The notes below the pieces were generated by a model. It searched no databases. It saw nothing but the letters and a program-made list of their open reading frames with translations, and was not told the DNA's origin. 64,000 bases of DNA from Cristatella mucedo (Eukaryota > Bryozoa > Phylactolaemata > Cristatellidae), in contig WPIO01000001.1 in the NCBI GenBank assembly GCA_009760855.2, positions 4,050,001 through 4,114,000 on the forward strand. Direction: 5' to 3'. Positions within the stretch are counted from its first letter, which is position 1, and the number at the start of each line of letters is the position of its first letter. The position numbers and the translations under genes are program-made. Below are positions 24,140 through 64,000 of this stretch, piece after piece.

Positions 24140-24800
24140 AGTTGGTCCATGCATTTGTGACACCCTATCTTAATTTCGGTGACTTGCTGTTGTAGGTCTC
24201 CTTGTTAGCATAACAAAACGTTACAGTGGGTGCAAAACTTCACAGCTAGGCTTGTTTGGGTCTTAGCTCAGATACAAGGTGCTCGAGCTTCATGATTCAG
24301 ATTGTGGGTTCGAGTTCTACAGCAGGAAATCTTGTATTGCCATCTGCAAGACTGGTGATAGCCGTTAAAGCTTTTCTGCCGCTATATAAATGAGGCAGTT
24401 CGATCAACCGATCTTCGTGTTAAATGATACCACTTCTCCTGACCAGATTTTCTTTCTCATCGAGTGTTTCTCATCAATGCTTCGACTTGAAAGTGCTGTC
24501 GCTCACTTCTAGCCATATCCATTCTGTTGCTTCTGTTTACCTATTGGATTTACTTAATCCATAGACTTTCTTCCGTTTTCAACCAACTGGCTCTGGCCGT
24601 GTAGTATTGCATCGAACCAACTTCAAATCATTCGGAGACCATGCCTTCAGTTCCTAGGCACCTATTGCAAGGAACTCACTACCGACTTACATCACGACAT
24701 CCCCTGACTTGACCATATTAAAGGGAAGCTGAAGACTCGCCTGTGCTTCGCAGCCTTGCTTCCTTCATGCGATTTATCCTTGGGTGTGTAATTTTACATG
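24140..24800 (+). mobile_element. Old LINE family A fragment with a SINE inside
   Basis: Diverged copy (tcaagttggtccatgcattt at 24137 onward; AFSS and LTTFKRKLKT-like ends) interrupted by a tRNA-derived SINE at about 24257-24410. Confidence 0.6.
24257..24412 (+). mobile_element. SINE family S1 copy
   Basis: B-box-like gggttcgagttct, then the shared body (gatagccgttaaagcttttc) and a gctatataaatgaggc tail; inserted in an old LINE family A fragment. Confidence 0.65.
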
Positions 24801-25864
24801 TATGTAACGGATTGCACTGGGCCAAGCCCTGCCCCTTGTTTAATCGGCGACTGAGCGGCAGATCGAATGCCTGGGCCGTACTTGGCGGCAGAAGTTCGTC
24901 GATGGCAAGATTTTAGTTAGCATCCTAGAAAAAATCACTCGCTTCTGGAAAAGAGGTGCCCGTATCACTGTCACCGTCAACAACGAACACAAATTTAGGC
25001 ACGATACTCCAATGTTTTAGGTGATAGAGCAAGCGAATCTCCCACCAAGTGTCGAGGAAAGGCTAGCTAGCTACTGCCCCTTCCTGAGAAGGCTTCGGGG
25101 CTATAGCAACTAGCTCGACCAAAAGGACACTCCCTTGCATCGTCGCTGTTGACTTTTGACGAAGGCAATCGCAGAGCGAACTGTGTGAGGCTAAGCATGC
25201 GATACTCAGCCAAGTCAACAAAGTAAACATCGGCAAAGACGAGTTCTTGTCGGCATGTCAATCAAGCTCTGAGTAAAAAGGCGCTTGTATGCTTCAGCGA
25301 TTGAGCGTTCGAGCACAAATGCAGTGTTTAAGCGAGAGAACGAATTAAATAGTACGCCCTTAATACGGATTTAATCAAAATCTAAATAAATCCGCGACGC
25401 TAAAGCCTTCTGCTGCTCCTGCATTAAAACCGTCCTGCCTACTCACTTGCGGATCGTGTTTGAAAATCCAACGAAGGATGAGACTCAAACTCGTTCTCGG
25501 TGTCCCTATATGGAGTAAGAGGATGGTACGACAACATGCACCAAGACACTGAGAAATCCAACGGCTCACAGGTGTGAGAGCCGAAATTCGAGCCGGGCCA
25601 AGAGCTGGTCTCGCTTGAAGCTAAGACGTATCTGAAAATGTTCTCACTATATATGTAAGCTTATCGAAGTGGACTTCTTCGGCGGCTGAGCTGCCAAAGC
25701 ATTCCTCTGAAACAAAGAATGTGATGGCTTGAATCCTATTGGATCGGTATTTCTAGGATGACTCTGCCGCAAGGACTTCGGAATTACGAAGAAATCAGTT
25801 TCCGGTTGGCTTCGACGTTTCTGCTGTCATCACACGAACCCAGCTCTTCCAGCCAAATCAGCAT
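24800..25864. other. Intergenic stretch without a recognised gene
   Basis: Mixed composition, short open frames on both strands without family motifs, and no clear repeat match to the rest of the window. Confidence 0.6.
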
Positions 25865-26060
25865 AGCTATATTTTTAGTTCGTAGGCTCCCAAAGCCTGG
25901 AGCTTACTTCCGACTTGCGTCATGACATTCCCTGACTTGACCACATTTAAAAAGAAATTAAAAACGCACCTATTTATGACAGCATTTAGTGGGTCCCTGT
26001 GATTCACCCTGTAGGTGCTAATGAGTGCTGACACTGTGTATGCTGCCATCATTTTTATTA
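25865..26060 (+). mobile_element. LINE family A 3' fragment
   Basis: Encodes traces of SSYAPKAWS, then [19 protein letters not shown] and the first part of the 3'UTR. Confidence 0.65.
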
Positions 26061-26459
26061 TTCTAAATACCCATTTGCTGCTAGGGATATTGATAAGCTA
26101 AAGTTTTTTCACTTAGTTTCCCAATTAGCTATTTTAAATGGGCCATCGAGTTACACTCCTCCGTTTGGTGCGGTGCGGCCAGACTTACCGGAGCTGCACC
26201 GGTTAAAGTTGTGTGCTTGCGTAGTGTCGACCGCAGGCGTCGAATGCCTCCGTATGCTCACCTGAGGTGCTGCCTGCTTTGGCTAACTGAGTATAGCAGA
26301 TATCGACGTCGTCCTGGTTTCTGCCCTGGCCTCCGATGAATCTCTGCAGCTCTATAGGTGGCTATCCTGTTCACCGTCGCCGCTAGGATGGCGAACTGAA
26401 GCGTGCCATTTATTGTGTACCGGGAGCGCGAAGTGTATGTTGATGCGCGTGTGTGTATA

Positions 26460-26460
26460 T

Positions 26461-26528
<68 letters not shown>
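26460..26528. repeat. (GT)n microsatellite
   Basis: Nearly perfect GT run of about 65 bp in the LSG1-DHX33 intergenic region. Confidence 0.97.
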
Positions 26529-26799
26529 GTACAGCGGGCGGCCTGTTATACCATGTCTATGGTACTTGGGGACGTCGGTCCACTGCTGATTAATAGCAGT
26601 GGCAGGCCAACGGGCGGACCTCGCGGTCGCGTCGCCTGTTCGGGTCACGCATGAAGAGCCACCGCACGAGGTTGGCCCGTTCGGACAACGCCTAATGAGT
26701 TCGAGAGCTATAACGCGTTGCAGTATGGTAGCTGACACTGCAACAAATTTGATCTCTAGCCACGCGCTTCACGTACGCCGAATGGCTCGAGTTCACTCT

Positions 26800-26912
26800 C
26801 TTTGCAGCAAATGTAAAGCGCCTAGGAAGAAATTGAGTTCTCTGAGGGCGCTTTATCAAGTGCATTATTACTATTATTATTGCTGCAAATGTAAAGCGCC
26901 TAGAAAGATTGT
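26800..26912 (+). mobile_element. LINE family A 3' hairpin, partly duplicated
   Basis: tgcagcaaatgtaaagcgcc occurs at about 26803 with hairpin and tail, and again at about 26881 truncated after the first hairpin arm. Confidence 0.65.
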
Positions 26913-27027
26913 TATTAGTACTGCCTCGACCGTCGCCTGCATTTGTAGCACAGCGCCGGCCTGACTCAATTTTAGGGCGCACAAGAACTGCTCAGCAGGA
27001 AGCACTTCTGTCCTAGAGCGTCGAGCA

Positions 27028-27330
27028 AGAGGACGCACGCAGCCGTAGTAGTAGGATCATGAGGTGACTGATACCGGCTGGCCTGTCAACCCTCTAGTCC
27101 TGGCTATCAATTTAAGAATAAGGCAATGCTCGCCCAAGGTCGCTGTCGCCGCCAGCCGTCCTAGAGTTGCTGGACAGGTTTCCGTGAGAACGAGAAAGGT
27201 GGCTGGAAAGCACATGCGTCCTCCGGGACACAGCGGTCGTAATAGACGGTTCCTGTGAGAACCAGAGAGGTGACTGATGCACCAGCATTCTCGAGCTGTG
27301 AGCCCGGAGACGCAGCGGTCGCGGTAGGAC
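27028..27330. repeat. Degenerate tandem repeat of about 73 bp upstream of a LINE family B copy
   Basis: Related segments gtgagaacgagaaaggtggc (27184) and gtgagaaccagagaggtgac (27256), and cagcggtcgtaatagacg with cagcggtcgcggtaggac, recur at about 73-bp spacing. Confidence 0.6.
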
Positions 27331-27499
27331 CAGCAGGGTGATTGATGTCGGCTAGCGTGTCAACCCTATTGTCCAGGATATTTATATAGTGGTAGTTATA
27401 TATTGCTCGCTCGGGATTCCTTCTTCGTCTTCGGCCCAGTTACGATGCCTTCACCGGTAGTTGCCGGACTCGTTTCTGTGAAAGCGAGGGAGGAGGGAG

Positions 27500-28470
27500 G
27501 GCTGTTCGCCGGCGATTGACGGGACAGAGCGAGGCTGCGCCATTCGTGTAACGCCCGTGGCTCGCATTTTGGGTTTGCGTTTGTGTTCTGTGTGCGTGCG
27601 CGTGCATGTGGTCCCGGCATAAGGATTTGCCAATGCGAACTTAAAGTAGTTCGGTGTATTGTATGAGGTATTCCTGCCTTCGCGATGAAAGTGAAGCCCT
27701 AGTTCTCCAGTCAGGGTCTAGGTTCCGGTTCGGGCTCCTCCGTCTTATTTTTCAAGTCCCAGAGGTTTGAGCACGCGTCTCCTTTTAACGGATACAGAGC
27801 AAAGTTCTTACGCTGACCCACAAGGCCCGCCACGGATTGGCTCTTTCGTACCTAGCTGAACTGCTGCATCAGTTTCAGCCTGTTCGAAATCTCAGGTCCT
27901 GTGTGGACAATGAATTAGCTGTTCCACTCCTCCACTTAAAGACCGTTGGCGACAGAAGCTTTAGCTCTGCAGGTCCTAGACTGCGGAACTCGCTTCCACA
28001 ATTCTTGCGCAACGACAACTACTCTTCAGCTGCCGACTGTGGCGCATCATTTTCAGCCTTCCTGAGCTGCTACTTCCATGCTACTCACTACTCCAACTGC
28101 TCTCCTGACTCTGCTATGCTTCCCACTTTCTCTTTGTTGCGTGAGACGAAGTCTGTTGGCTACTGAATGTGCGGTGAGCCGTGATGGCACACTAGGTAAG
28201 GCGGTTGCTTTCACGACCTCGGTCCCGAGGTCGTGGGTTCGATTCCTGCAGTGGGCGATTCTATATCGCCACTGCAAGCGGTGGTGACAGCCGTAAAGGC
28301 TCTTCTGTCGCTATACAAAAAGAGGCTGTTTAATCAGCTAGGAATTATAATTAATTATAATTATAATGTGCACCGAGAGCCGCTTAGGCTTTGAGTGCGC
28401 TATGCAAAACTCTCCTGCTTAACACCCACTTAGTCTTTAGGACTTTGTGGAGTTACAGACGGAGATACTT
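27500..28470 (+). mobile_element. LINE family B copy split by a SINE
   Basis: The 5' part, 27500-28172, encodes LTHKARHGLALSYLAELLHQ, LAVPLLHLKTVGDRSFSSAG and [14 protein letters not shown]. The 3' part, 28365-28470, holds the family B end (cttaggctttgagtgcgcta). A SINE at 28173-28364 interrupts it. Its upstream segment matches 44250-44525 in reverse. Confidence 0.8.
28173..28364 (+). mobile_element. SINE family S1, intact insertion
   Basis: tRNA-derived SINE: an A-box-like segment (ggcacactaggtaaggcggt), an exact B-box consensus match GGTTCGATTCC, a body, and the tail gctatacaaaaagaggctgt. It is flanked by AATGTGC at 28166-28172 and 28365-28371, a target-site duplication in a family B LINE. 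Confidence 0.85.
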
Positions 28471-29033
28471 TACATTACATTATTTGGGTAGTTCCCCACA
28501 GTAGACGTAGGTAGCTCAAGTGCGGGGGCGTACCCCGCAAGCGTGCTGGTGCTGTTGTGAGCCTGCGAGGAGTGCGGAGGATAAAACCGAGAGCTAGACG
28601 AGCAGCGGCAATGTGCGCTTGCGAATAAAGCCCAGCAAAATCCCCTATCTGTGCGTCTCTTTCTAATTCTCGCCGCGGACTCACGACCCCTTTACTAACG
28701 ATAGGTAGGTCAGCGCCAAGCTGCTGCGCTACAATTCACCCTGACCTCTGTCGTTAAAGACGAGCCCCTTAACCCCGCGGCCTATCCCAGGCGGCCGGTA
28801 ATAAAATGGCTTGCAGCAAGTTACTGGCACGCAAACAATTGGAAGAGCTCTACCTGGGAGACTGAGGAGTTCAAAGAAGCACCTTAAATGCTGTATGGAA
28901 TTTCTAGGGCCTCGGTACTGGTTGGGCGTGCTAGATTTTCACAGGGAGCGCAATGAACCCAAAAGACCGAACGTAACAGGAAGAGGTCATTACCTTGACC
29001 TTAATATTTCCGGTAACGTGCAGCGTGCTAGCC
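28471..29033 (+). other. Region immediately upstream of DHX33
   Basis: GC-richer than its surroundings (gtgcgggggcgtaccccgca near 28520), which may reflect the promoter or 5'UTR. No TATA box or initiator could be supported. Confidence 0.35.
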
Positions 29034-58932
<29,899 letters not shown>

Positions 58933-59034
58933 AGAAGATCAAGTTGCCGGATTCAGGTCACCAGTAGGGAAAAACCTGCCGCTATTCCTTATACAGTATT
59001 TTCTGCCAACCAGTTAAGGATGAGTAAGACTTAC

Positions 59035-59040
59035 ATTAAA
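59035..59040 (+). promoter_or_regulatory. Possible polyadenylation signal ATTAAA of DHX33
   Basis: The common variant hexamer ATTAAA, about 103 bp after the proposed DHX33 stop and followed by an A-run. It supports the tentative terminal exon but proves nothing alone. Confidence 0.4.
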
Positions 59041-59813
59041 AAAAAATGTAGGATCTGTGCACACGTGTGGACTCATTATGACCACTCATCATGACCCCCA
59101 CAGATAGGAGCATACCTTAGATATTGCTGTTTACCTGATGTCCAAAACCTTGGACACTCTTCTTTTTGTTGTCACTAAGTCCACCTGGAGCCTCTTTTCA
59201 TATTGCGCTATTAGCTTACCTTTGCTATGCTAGTAGGTAAACCAGAAAAGGCCAAGCTCTCTTTCGTAATTCCTTTGTCATTGCTCCGATGGGCATGTGT
59301 TGGACATGTTCCTACCTACGCAAAGCAACTATAAAGCTACAAGTATGCAAAATTTATTGTAGAGACGTATGTGTCATAAGCGATGACATCCTGCACGAGA
59401 TGGTTCCTGAAGCCGTCCTACGGAAGTCTAAATGAGAGTACTGATTCTTAGAAGTACTGAATTTTGTACAGATGGTGTTGCGGCAGTAGTTGCAAATCAC
59501 TTCTGTTTGTGGTGGATTCTTTATTCCGGAAACCTTGGCTCGACTAGACAATGCATTGCCCACGCGACAATGCAGCGCTCATGACTGTGACCGGTGTGGG
59601 ACTGCGACGGCGGAGCCGGGTCGAATGAAGGATGAGCGATCCATACATCAGTTGTGTTTTTGTCTGAGCTGCAGTGTTGCATCAAATGCAAAACTGCGTA
59701 TGCAGAAGCAGCAAGAGGGATTTGCATCCAGATTTTGATGTTTGCTGCTTGATGTGATATTGCTGTATAGCCAAGACACGATTTCAGCAGCAACGTTCCT
59801 ACCATGCATATAA
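59041..59813. other. Spacer between convergent DHX33 and the TSPO-like gene
   Basis: No coding match or repeat seen. It holds minus-strand AATAAA hexamers that could end the TSPO-like transcript. Confidence 0.5.
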
Positions 59814-59819
59814 TTTATT
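59814..59819 (-). promoter_or_regulatory. Possible polyadenylation signal of the TSPO-like gene
   Basis: AATAAA on the minus strand, about 365 bases after the TSPO-like stop. Further minus-strand AATAAA occur at 59520-59525 and 59353-59358, so which one is used is unknown. Confidence 0.35.
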
Positions 59820-60183
59820 CTCTACTCCTGACGTGGCTTGAGCATTATGTTGCTGATATTTTGTAAAACACGTGGCTGCTGTGTCATTTCCTGGAATGCC
59901 ATTTGCTAAGACGTCTTCTGAAAAATAGTAATACATAGCTTTTATGTAAATAATATGGTGTCATGCATGTAACTGAACGCCAGACTTTTGGGAACCCTAC
60001 TGGAGCCGTATCACTGTGTTTGGACGTCGTGGTCACTTCGTACACAGTGACGTTACTTAATCTGTCCACCATACCCCTAACGGTGTACAGGCTGACGGGG
60101 AATGTTACTATCATGCAGATGGAATCTCCGTCAGTGCTGGCAATAAAGCACCATGCAGCCGACTACTTTCAGGATTTGTCACT

Positions 60184-60426
60184 TTATAGCCCGATTGTGC
60201 AGCCACTGTAGCCGTACATCAGAGTCTGGTAGTAGCAACCCCAGAAAGGCACCGGCTTGGCTTTACTTTGCTTCGGGTGTTTCAAAATCCAGAACGCCTC
60301 TGCTGTCATGTATGCATGCAGCATGACGAAGGGAATAAGCAGATAGCCAGCGTGGTGATCGATGGTCCAGTACGAGTAGCCACAGCAGGCTGCAGTTGCA
60401 CAGGCAGCCGAAGCATGTGTAGTGGC
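60184..60426 (-). CDS. TSPO: TSPO-like terminal exon with TM4 and TM5
   Basis: On the minus strand the acceptor is cttccatgcag with a good pyrimidine tract; 80 codons and TAA. It encodes AGYLLIPFVML and AFWILKHP, then a tail with KPVPFWG. Confidence 0.8.
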   Translation of the reverse strand, partial: ATTHASAACATAACCGYSYWTIDHHAGYLLIPFVMLHAYMTAEAFWILKHPKQSKAKPVPFWGCYYQTLMYGYSGCTIGL

Positions 60427-62502
60427 CTGCATGGAAGCAAAACAAGCACAGCTGCTCAAACATGACAACGATTACTTCAGCCCCAAAGCATCCCAGAATG
60501 GTATGCATTGAACTTGTTTACAGTTAGGTTTTGAGAGGCTTATGTTTGGCTTTACCCTAGACAGACACAAGATTTGGATTAGTATGCACAACCCCGCCGG
60601 ACTTTCATCAAATGACTGAATTCTTCGTAGCTATTGCTGTTCTGACTTCGACACGTGGGCAGCTATCATTGAGGTGCAATTCGGCGGAATTATTGTATTG
60701 GCATTGAAGAATTGCCTTCTCGGTAAAGACTGGTTGTCCGGCTGTTCTAGTCAAGAGATCCAAACTCTGCCAAGCTATTAATAATAATAATAATAATAAT
60801 AATATTGCACTTGATAAAGCGCCCTCAGAGAACTTAATCTCTTTCTAGGCGCTTTACATTTGCTGCAAAGTGATATGCAATCGAATAGTAAGTAAAATCA
60901 TGCTTGAAAAACAAACAAAATGAATAATATGGTTAGGGGTGACATGCACAGGGTCAGCATGCAAATGTGGTTAGTGGCAGCATGCACAGTGTCAGCACTC
61001 ATAAACACATCAAGGACGAATCACAGGAACCCACTAAATGCTGTCCTAAATAGGTGTGTTTTTAAGTTTCTTTTAAATGTGGTCAGGTCATGGGATGTTC
61101 TGACGCAGGTCGGGAGGGAGTTCCAGGCTGTGGGAGCATACGAGCTAAATGCACGGTCTCCAAAGGATTTAAGGTTTGTACGAGGTATTTCTAGACTGTT
61201 GGATTCCGAAAAGCGGGTGGTACGATGCTTGGCCTGATGGGGTAGTATATCTGAAAGATAGGCCGGAGCCATAGAATGAAGAGACCTAAAAGTGAGCGAC
61301 AAAACCTTGAAGTCAATCCGTTGCCTCACTGGTAGCCAGTGCAGGTCGGCGAGAAGTGGAGTAATGTGGCAACTGCGACGCTCACGACAGACAAGCCTAG
61401 CTGCAGAGTTTTGCACCAGCTGCAATCGCCTGATCGCACATGCTGGTAGGCCAGTAAGCAGTGAGTTGCAGAAGTCGAGACGGGATGTCACGAATGCATG
61501 GACCAACTTGGACGTGGTATCCTTATCTAAACAAGCCCTAATTTTAGCAATGTTATGAAGCTGAAAATAGGCAGATTTGACTGTGGAGCTGATGTGGTCG
61601 TCTAACGAGAGGTCGCTTTGGAATATGACACCTAGATTTCGAGCTGATTCAGCTGGAGATATGCTGGCAGAGCCAATTTTGAAAGTCAGCCTATGCAATC
61701 TCTGAATCACACTGGGTTTACCCATAACTAGTAAGTTAGTTTTATCATCGTTTAGTTTTAGAAAATTATTATTGACCAGCTCAAGATCTAATCCTGATAA
61801 CGTAACTCTTCTGGACAAGTGAAGTTTGCACTTTAGTGAACACGTATTGTTTTACTCGGCTTGCTAGTGGAGTAGTCCTGGTCGAAGGGGGGGGGGGCGG
61901 GATTTGTTCGATCCGGTCAAGTCGTTGCAATCTGAGATTACATGGTAAATGAAAAAGCTTTCATTTCGCAGTGCTCCTGATGGCTGTTTGGGTAAAGACA
62001 TGTGACTGATTATCGATTGTAAAGCATGCAGGCTACAGCAACTTAATAAAGGACAGCATCCTCCTAGAGTATGGTTGCCTTAACTGTCGTGGCCAGAAGA
62101 GATAACTTATTGTAGCAGATGTGACAGGAGTTAGCTATAAGACAGGTAATTTAATTTGACTGGTGGTTCAAGAACACGTATGCACTAGTTATTGCGATTA
62201 CCACAAGATATCTCATTCAAACCATCAGCTAGGTGGACACCCTATTACCAAGATGCAGCACTTTCAGCACCAACGAAGTCAACACGTGAAGCAATATAAC
62301 GAGGTTTTATGACCAATACTAAACGCCAGCGTGGGTGCGACCGACCGACAAGCACATACCCAGCGCATATTCTTCAGATTGTAGAAGATTGGTGGCCAAG
62401 TCCAACTCAGTAAAATGTGTGTGCAATGTAGTCCCAGAGCTAACCCCAGCCGCTCCGAATCATTCACTGCTAGACACACGAGGAACGTGCCCAATCCACA
62501 TG
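60184..62502 (-). CDS. TSPO: TSPO-like translocator protein (3' part, two exons)
   Basis: Two minus-strand exons, 62502-62360 and 60426-60184 (TAA), join in phase 0 to give about 127 residues. The upstream exon has GLGTFLV (end of TM2), then LALGLHCTHILLSWTWPPIFY and NMRW (TM3), containing the W-x-W-x-PIF hallmark of TSPO/MBR. The second has an Ala-rich TM4, then YWTIDHHAGYLLIPFVML and FWILKHP (TM5). TSPO is a five-helix outer mitochondrial membrane protein that binds porphyrins and cholesterol. The N-terminal exon with the W-Y-L-KP-W-PP motif was not found up to the right edge, so the gene is 5'-partial. The tail after TM5 is longer than usual by about 15-20 residues. At the CRAC site the usual Tyr and Arg are Phe and Lys. 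The gene converges on DHX33. Confidence 0.8.
60778..61790 (-). pseudogene. LINE family A copy, largely open
   Basis: 5'-truncated and open for about 250 codons: [61 protein letters not shown] and [12 protein letters not shown], then the 3'UTR, hairpin and (ATT)n. Very similar to the copy at 32741-33711. It sits in the intron of the TSPO-like gene, on the same strand as that gene. Confidence 0.82.
62360..62502 (-). CDS. TSPO: TSPO-like exon with TM2 end and TM3
   Basis: On the minus strand the acceptor is cttttgtag and the donor gtatgt; 47 codons plus two bases. It encodes SWTWPPIFYNLKNMRW, the family hallmark. Confidence 0.82.
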
Positions 62503-64000
62503 CTACAAAAGAATAGTCGACTCATTATTTGATGCAGTGTTGCCGCGTTGACAATTTTGCGATGCTCTTGCTGATGGGTCAGTCGTGCGTCAAACATTTT
62601 GGGTCGATGGTTCGGCAGACAAATGCTTGGTGTCAACATGCGACTTAACGTATGCCTCAGGGCCGCTGCGGTCGATTCGTGAGAGCTTGTTGAAAATATT
62701 ATTCCTATGGCATTTTATTGGTCATGATCCGAGTTTTGAAAGTCTGGGACCCTCCAGCAGCGATTGCATAGTAACTAACTAACTGAATGCCTTCACAATA
62801 AGAGGTGCCTGAGCATCTGGACTCTGCTGCATTGCTGCAGTGGTTAAACTCTTAGGATAGTTGATTGTAGTCAAGGGGCGTAAGCTAACGCTGTAAGGTT
62901 CTAGTGGGTAGAATCTCAAGTTTTCGATGTCTACACTAATCACGAGAAGCCTCACGGATACAGAATAAAAGTAGTCCTTTGTGCAACGTTGTCTGGCATT
63001 AGTTGCTGTCTCGTCGCTGCCAAGACAGGCTGCTCATTTGCTTTATGTTAAAATACCAAATTAGCTCGGTTGATCGTCAGCCTAATTACACCCTAAAGCT
63101 GCAAGATCGTGACAAGATATATAAGAGAGGTAGATAAAAAAAGAACAGAAGAACGGCTTGATTTTTTGCTTTCACCGTGTGATTTCCAATGCTTGCACCA
63201 AGGAAGCACTTTTCGCAGCCATCCTTGAAAGCGCCCCTCGACTATAAATAATTTACACTCGAATTATCGTAGGTAAAACTTGACAAGTGTGTGAGTCAGC
63301 AATTACTGCTGTTAAAGTAAGCTTATTTTCACACACGTCAGATGTGATAAAACAGGCCATAGATTTGCTACGATTAGATGTAAAAATCTGCTCAAGTGGT
63401 ACATCAACTGTACTGAGACGGCAGCTACTGTCCTACTCCAACAGAAATGCTGGTCCCAGGTATTAATGTGCAGATCGCGTTGGAAGAAATAATGATGCTG
63501 ACGATAACAGCTTCAGAGATGAATTCCCTAAAATATGCCTGGTCTTATGAGGGGTTTAAAGCAGTTGCAACTAAGCTCGAGAAAATGGGGTCGAGATCGC
63601 TTTTGTATCTACGGTTACACTTCCACTTGAGCAAAAAGTTGCTCAGTCGTCTGGTCTAATCGAGGAATCAGTTCGAAGGTATGACTTTCTTGCTCTCGCC
63701 CAGTGCTAGCAGTGTTTCGTCCCTTCCATCGGATGCTGCAAGCTTGAGTGAAATTCGATGATTAGGGTATTCTACCATTAACAAAGTAGTCGATTGAATG
63801 AGCTGATCTTGACTTTTTTAACCGCTCAACGCTTCCTGCAGGAGAACCAGTCTCTTAAGCCGCGTTTACGTGGCGAGTCTACCTTCTGTCATATTTAAAT
63901 CCTTGGTATACAAGTCACCAAGACAGGGGCATCCAAGACTTACGCAAGACTGAACGATGGCTCGGAAGCCGAGCACGGTTCTACGTCCTGGTCAAGACTT
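62503..64000. other. Right edge, probably TSPO-like upstream intron
   Basis: Scanned on the minus strand for the TSPO N-terminal W-Y-L-KP-W-PP segment without success. On the plus strand two short open segments (about 63578-63680 and 63841-63960) could join in phase but match nothing I know. Confidence 0.45.

Noticed and set aside
63447-63659. 70-codon open frame with an apparent start at the right edge
   Set aside because: No family motif, no supporting neighbour exon in the same frame, and length expected by chance.
63578-63960. Possible two-exon plus-strand fragment (LPLEQKVAQSSGLIEESVRR joined to RTSLLSRVYVASLPS)
   Set aside because: Phase fits across a plausible intron, but there is no recognised family, the first acceptor is poor and it lies opposite the TSPO-like intron. 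Expression data would be needed.

Overview
This window looks like nuclear DNA from an intron-rich animal. Protein-coding exons are short (about 50-180 bp, one of 562 bp) and carry GT-AG or GC-AG borders. They sit in introns of up to about 7 kb that are full of broken non-LTR retrotransposons, tRNA-derived SINEs and microsatellites. There are no bacterial-style operons. The proteins look metazoan, and an early-branching invertebrate (a sponge, for example) would fit, but I cannot fix the taxon from sequence alone. All homology statements come from recognising family motifs, not from a search.

Three host genes can be supported. (1) LSG1, a cytoplasmic circularly permuted GTPase of 60S ribosomal-subunit maturation, is on the + strand (352-20444, ten exons visible); its 5' end lies left of the window. 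(2) DHX33, a DEAH-box RNA helicase, is on the + strand (29034-about 58932, 17 well-supported exons plus a tentative last exon). All reading phases agree from exon to exon, giving a protein of about 641 residues with helicase motifs I-VI, the HA2 region and the C-terminal OB-fold. (3) The C-terminal two exons of a TSPO-like (translocator protein) gene are on the - strand (60184-62502), convergent with DHX33; its 5' exon(s) were not found and probably lie to the right of the window. LSG1 and DHX33 are tandem neighbours and both families act in ribosome production.

The rest is mainly repeats. LINE family A is CR1/L2-like; its most complete copy, at 10400-12225, has reverse-transcriptase motifs but several stops and frameshifts. 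It ends in a conserved hairpin followed by (ATT)n, and more than 25 fragments occur on both strands. LINE family B is a second CR1/L2-like family with a different 3' end. SINE family S1 is tRNA-derived with a 3' tail resembling family B; SINE family S2 is tRNA-derived with a 3' tail resembling family A. Several nested insertions can be read, two with visible target-site duplications. Other repeats include a 20-bp minisatellite in a DHX33 intron, a long (TATC)n/(TA)n tract, several (GT)n/(CA)n tracts, and a 202-bp tandem duplication that copied the end of a DHX33 exon.

Layout: 1-20655 LSG1 with intronic repeats; 20656-29033 intergenic, repeat-rich; 29034-about 59040 DHX33; about 59041-64000 TSPO-like 3' part and its intron, including a long family A copy. 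No bacterial genes, CRISPR arrays or intact mobile elements were seen.
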